This document shows positions 63,230 through 64,000 of a DNA stretch of 64,000 nucleotides, piece after piece. This DNA comes from Comamonas testosteroni (GTDB lineage Bacteria > Pseudomonadota > Gammaproteobacteria > Burkholderiales > Burkholderiaceae_C), in assembly GCF_030505195.1 (NCBI RefSeq), contig NZ_CP129672.1:4498501-4562500 (forward strand), in the 5' to 3' direction. A model generated the notes under the pieces. It did not search any database and was not told the DNA's origin. It saw only the letters and a program-made list of their open reading frames with translations. Both the position numbers and the translations under genes were made by a program. Positions within the stretch are counted from its first letter, which is position 1; each line of letters starts with the position of its first letter.

Positions 63230-64000
63230 ATGTCTGCTTGGGTCCTGCCGGATCACATTGCCGATGTTTTGCCCTCCGAGGCACGGCACATCGAAGAATT
63301 GCGTCGAGGATTGCTCGATACTGCGCGCAGCTATGGCTATGAGCTTGTCATGCCACCCATGCTGGAGTATCTGGAGTCCTTGCTGACGGGTACAGGCGAA
63401 GCTCTTGCCCTTCAAACCTCCAAACTGATTGACCAGCTCTCCGGTCGCACCATGGGCCTGCGTGCAGACATGACGCAGCAGGTGGCACGCATTGATGCAC
63501 ATTTGCTCAATCGCAAGGGCGTAACCCGTCTGTGCTACTGCGGCCCTGTCGTTCATGCACTCCCCGATCGTCCGCGTGCCACGCGTGAGCCGTTCCAGTT
63601 CGGTGCTGAAATCTACGGCCATGAAGGCCTGGAAGCCGACCTCGAAGCCTTGCACCTGGCTCTGGACTGCCTCAAGGGCGCGGGCGTCAAGGACGTCATC
63701 GTGGACCTGGCCGATGTGCGCATCGTGCGCAGTCTGCTGGCCGGCGTGATGGTGGACGAGCAAGTGCTGCGAGGCGTTCATGCAGCCCTGGCTTCCAAGG
63801 ATGCAACCGAGCTGGCCCAGCTGAGTCGCGATTTCCCCGAAGCTTCGCGTGAAGGCCTGATGGCGCTGCTGCAGCTTTACGGCGGCATGGAAGTGCTCGA
63901 TCAAGCTGAAAAGCTGCTCGAGCGCACTGCCGGCGTGCGCAATGTGCTGTCACATTTGCGCTGGCTGGTGCAGCATCTGGATGGCGTCAAGGTCAGCTTC
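63230..64000 (+). CDS. hisZ: ATP phosphoribosyltransferase regulatory subunit HisZ (partial)
   Basis: The first 257 codons are present; the gene runs past the right edge. It resembles a class II synthetase core without the anticodon-binding domain. [20 protein letters not shown] is at the start, [17 protein letters not shown] near 42, [19 protein letters not shown] near 72, and the motif 2-like [15 protein letters not shown] near 118. HisZ joins a short HisG to make the first enzyme of histidine synthesis and gives it histidine feedback. It implies a short-form HisG in this organism. Confidence 0.92.
   Translation, partial: MSAWVLPDHIADVLPSEARHIEELRRGLLDTARSYGYELVMPPMLEYLESLLTGTGEALALQTSKLIDQLSGRTMGLRADMTQQVARIDAHLLNRKGVTRLCYCGPVVHALPDRPRATREPFQFGAEIYGHEGLEADLEALHLALDCLKGAGVKDVIVDLADVRIVRSLLAGVMVDEQVLRGVHAALASKDATELAQLSRDFPEASREGLMALLQLYGGMEVLDQAEKLLERTAGVRNVLSHLRWLVQHLDGVKVSF

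Overview
The window is a GC-rich stretch of bacterial chromosome from a betaproteobacterium, most likely the family Comamonadaceae (Comamonas or a close relative). The assignment rests on gene content and order: the block rlmN-pilF-rodZ-ispG-hisS-yfgM-bamB-der-hfq-hflX-hflK-hflC-DUF2065-hisZ is typical of Burkholderiales. Family features such as PilF, DUF2242, DUF3300 and META/DUF4377 lipoproteins, and a recurring intergenic motif built around GATAGC, fit the same group. No rRNA, tRNA or CRISPR array was seen. Genus is an inference from memory of gene families, not from a search.

Region by region. 1-3.7 kb: the start of a ubiX-like flavin prenyltransferase (minus strand), divergent from a DUF2390 protein, then a LysR-type regulator, a 0.8 kb gene-free stretch, and a stand-alone 3-hydroxyacyl-CoA dehydrogenase of the SDR family. 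3.9-13.9 kb: gshA, a chemoreceptor, two small overlapping minus-strand genes, the ribosome-assembly GTPase ylqF/rbgA, a membrane PAS-GGDEF-EAL protein with a degenerate GGDEF site, an M20 amidohydrolase and a DHH phosphoesterase. 14-29.3 kb: a scatter of single genes, including truC, rarD, meso-diaminopimelate dehydrogenase (ddh), an MFS exporter, several envelope lipoproteins (META/DUF4377, DUF2242, DUF3300), a LytM peptidase, PaiB, a DUF945 protein, glnS and a small exported Pro/Tyr/His-rich protein. 29.4-39.8 kb: the overlapping aroQ-hydrolase-arfB operon, a second hydrolase converging on an SMR exporter, a ParD-like gene overlapping map, an NDH-2 type NADH dehydrogenase, and a minus-strand cluster qor-phoD-clsC.

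39.9-49.1 kb: surE-pcm-nlpD-rluD, tightly packed and without the rpoS gene that often follows nlpD, then scpB-rluB. A 2.86 kb group II intron with its own reverse transcriptase/maturase/HNH protein sits between rluD and scpB. Its exon-binding sequences match the bases just upstream, which places its 5' boundary inside the last codons of rluD. If it splices, rluD gets back a different, shorter end. 49.2-64 kb: a long plus-strand housekeeping block covering nucleotide metabolism (ndk), 23S rRNA/tRNA methylation (rlmN), pilus and cell-shape genes (pilF, rodZ), isoprenoid synthesis (ispG), hisS, outer-membrane assembly (yfgM, bamB), ribosome GTPases (der, hflX), hfq, and the FtsH-regulating hflKC pair. 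It ends inside hisZ.

Most of the window is ordinary core genome. The best targets for a second look are the group II intron and its effect on rluD, the ParD-like/map overlap with a palindrome just upstream, the family of GATAGC intergenic elements, and a perfect 12-bp hairpin in the 19 kb intergenic region.
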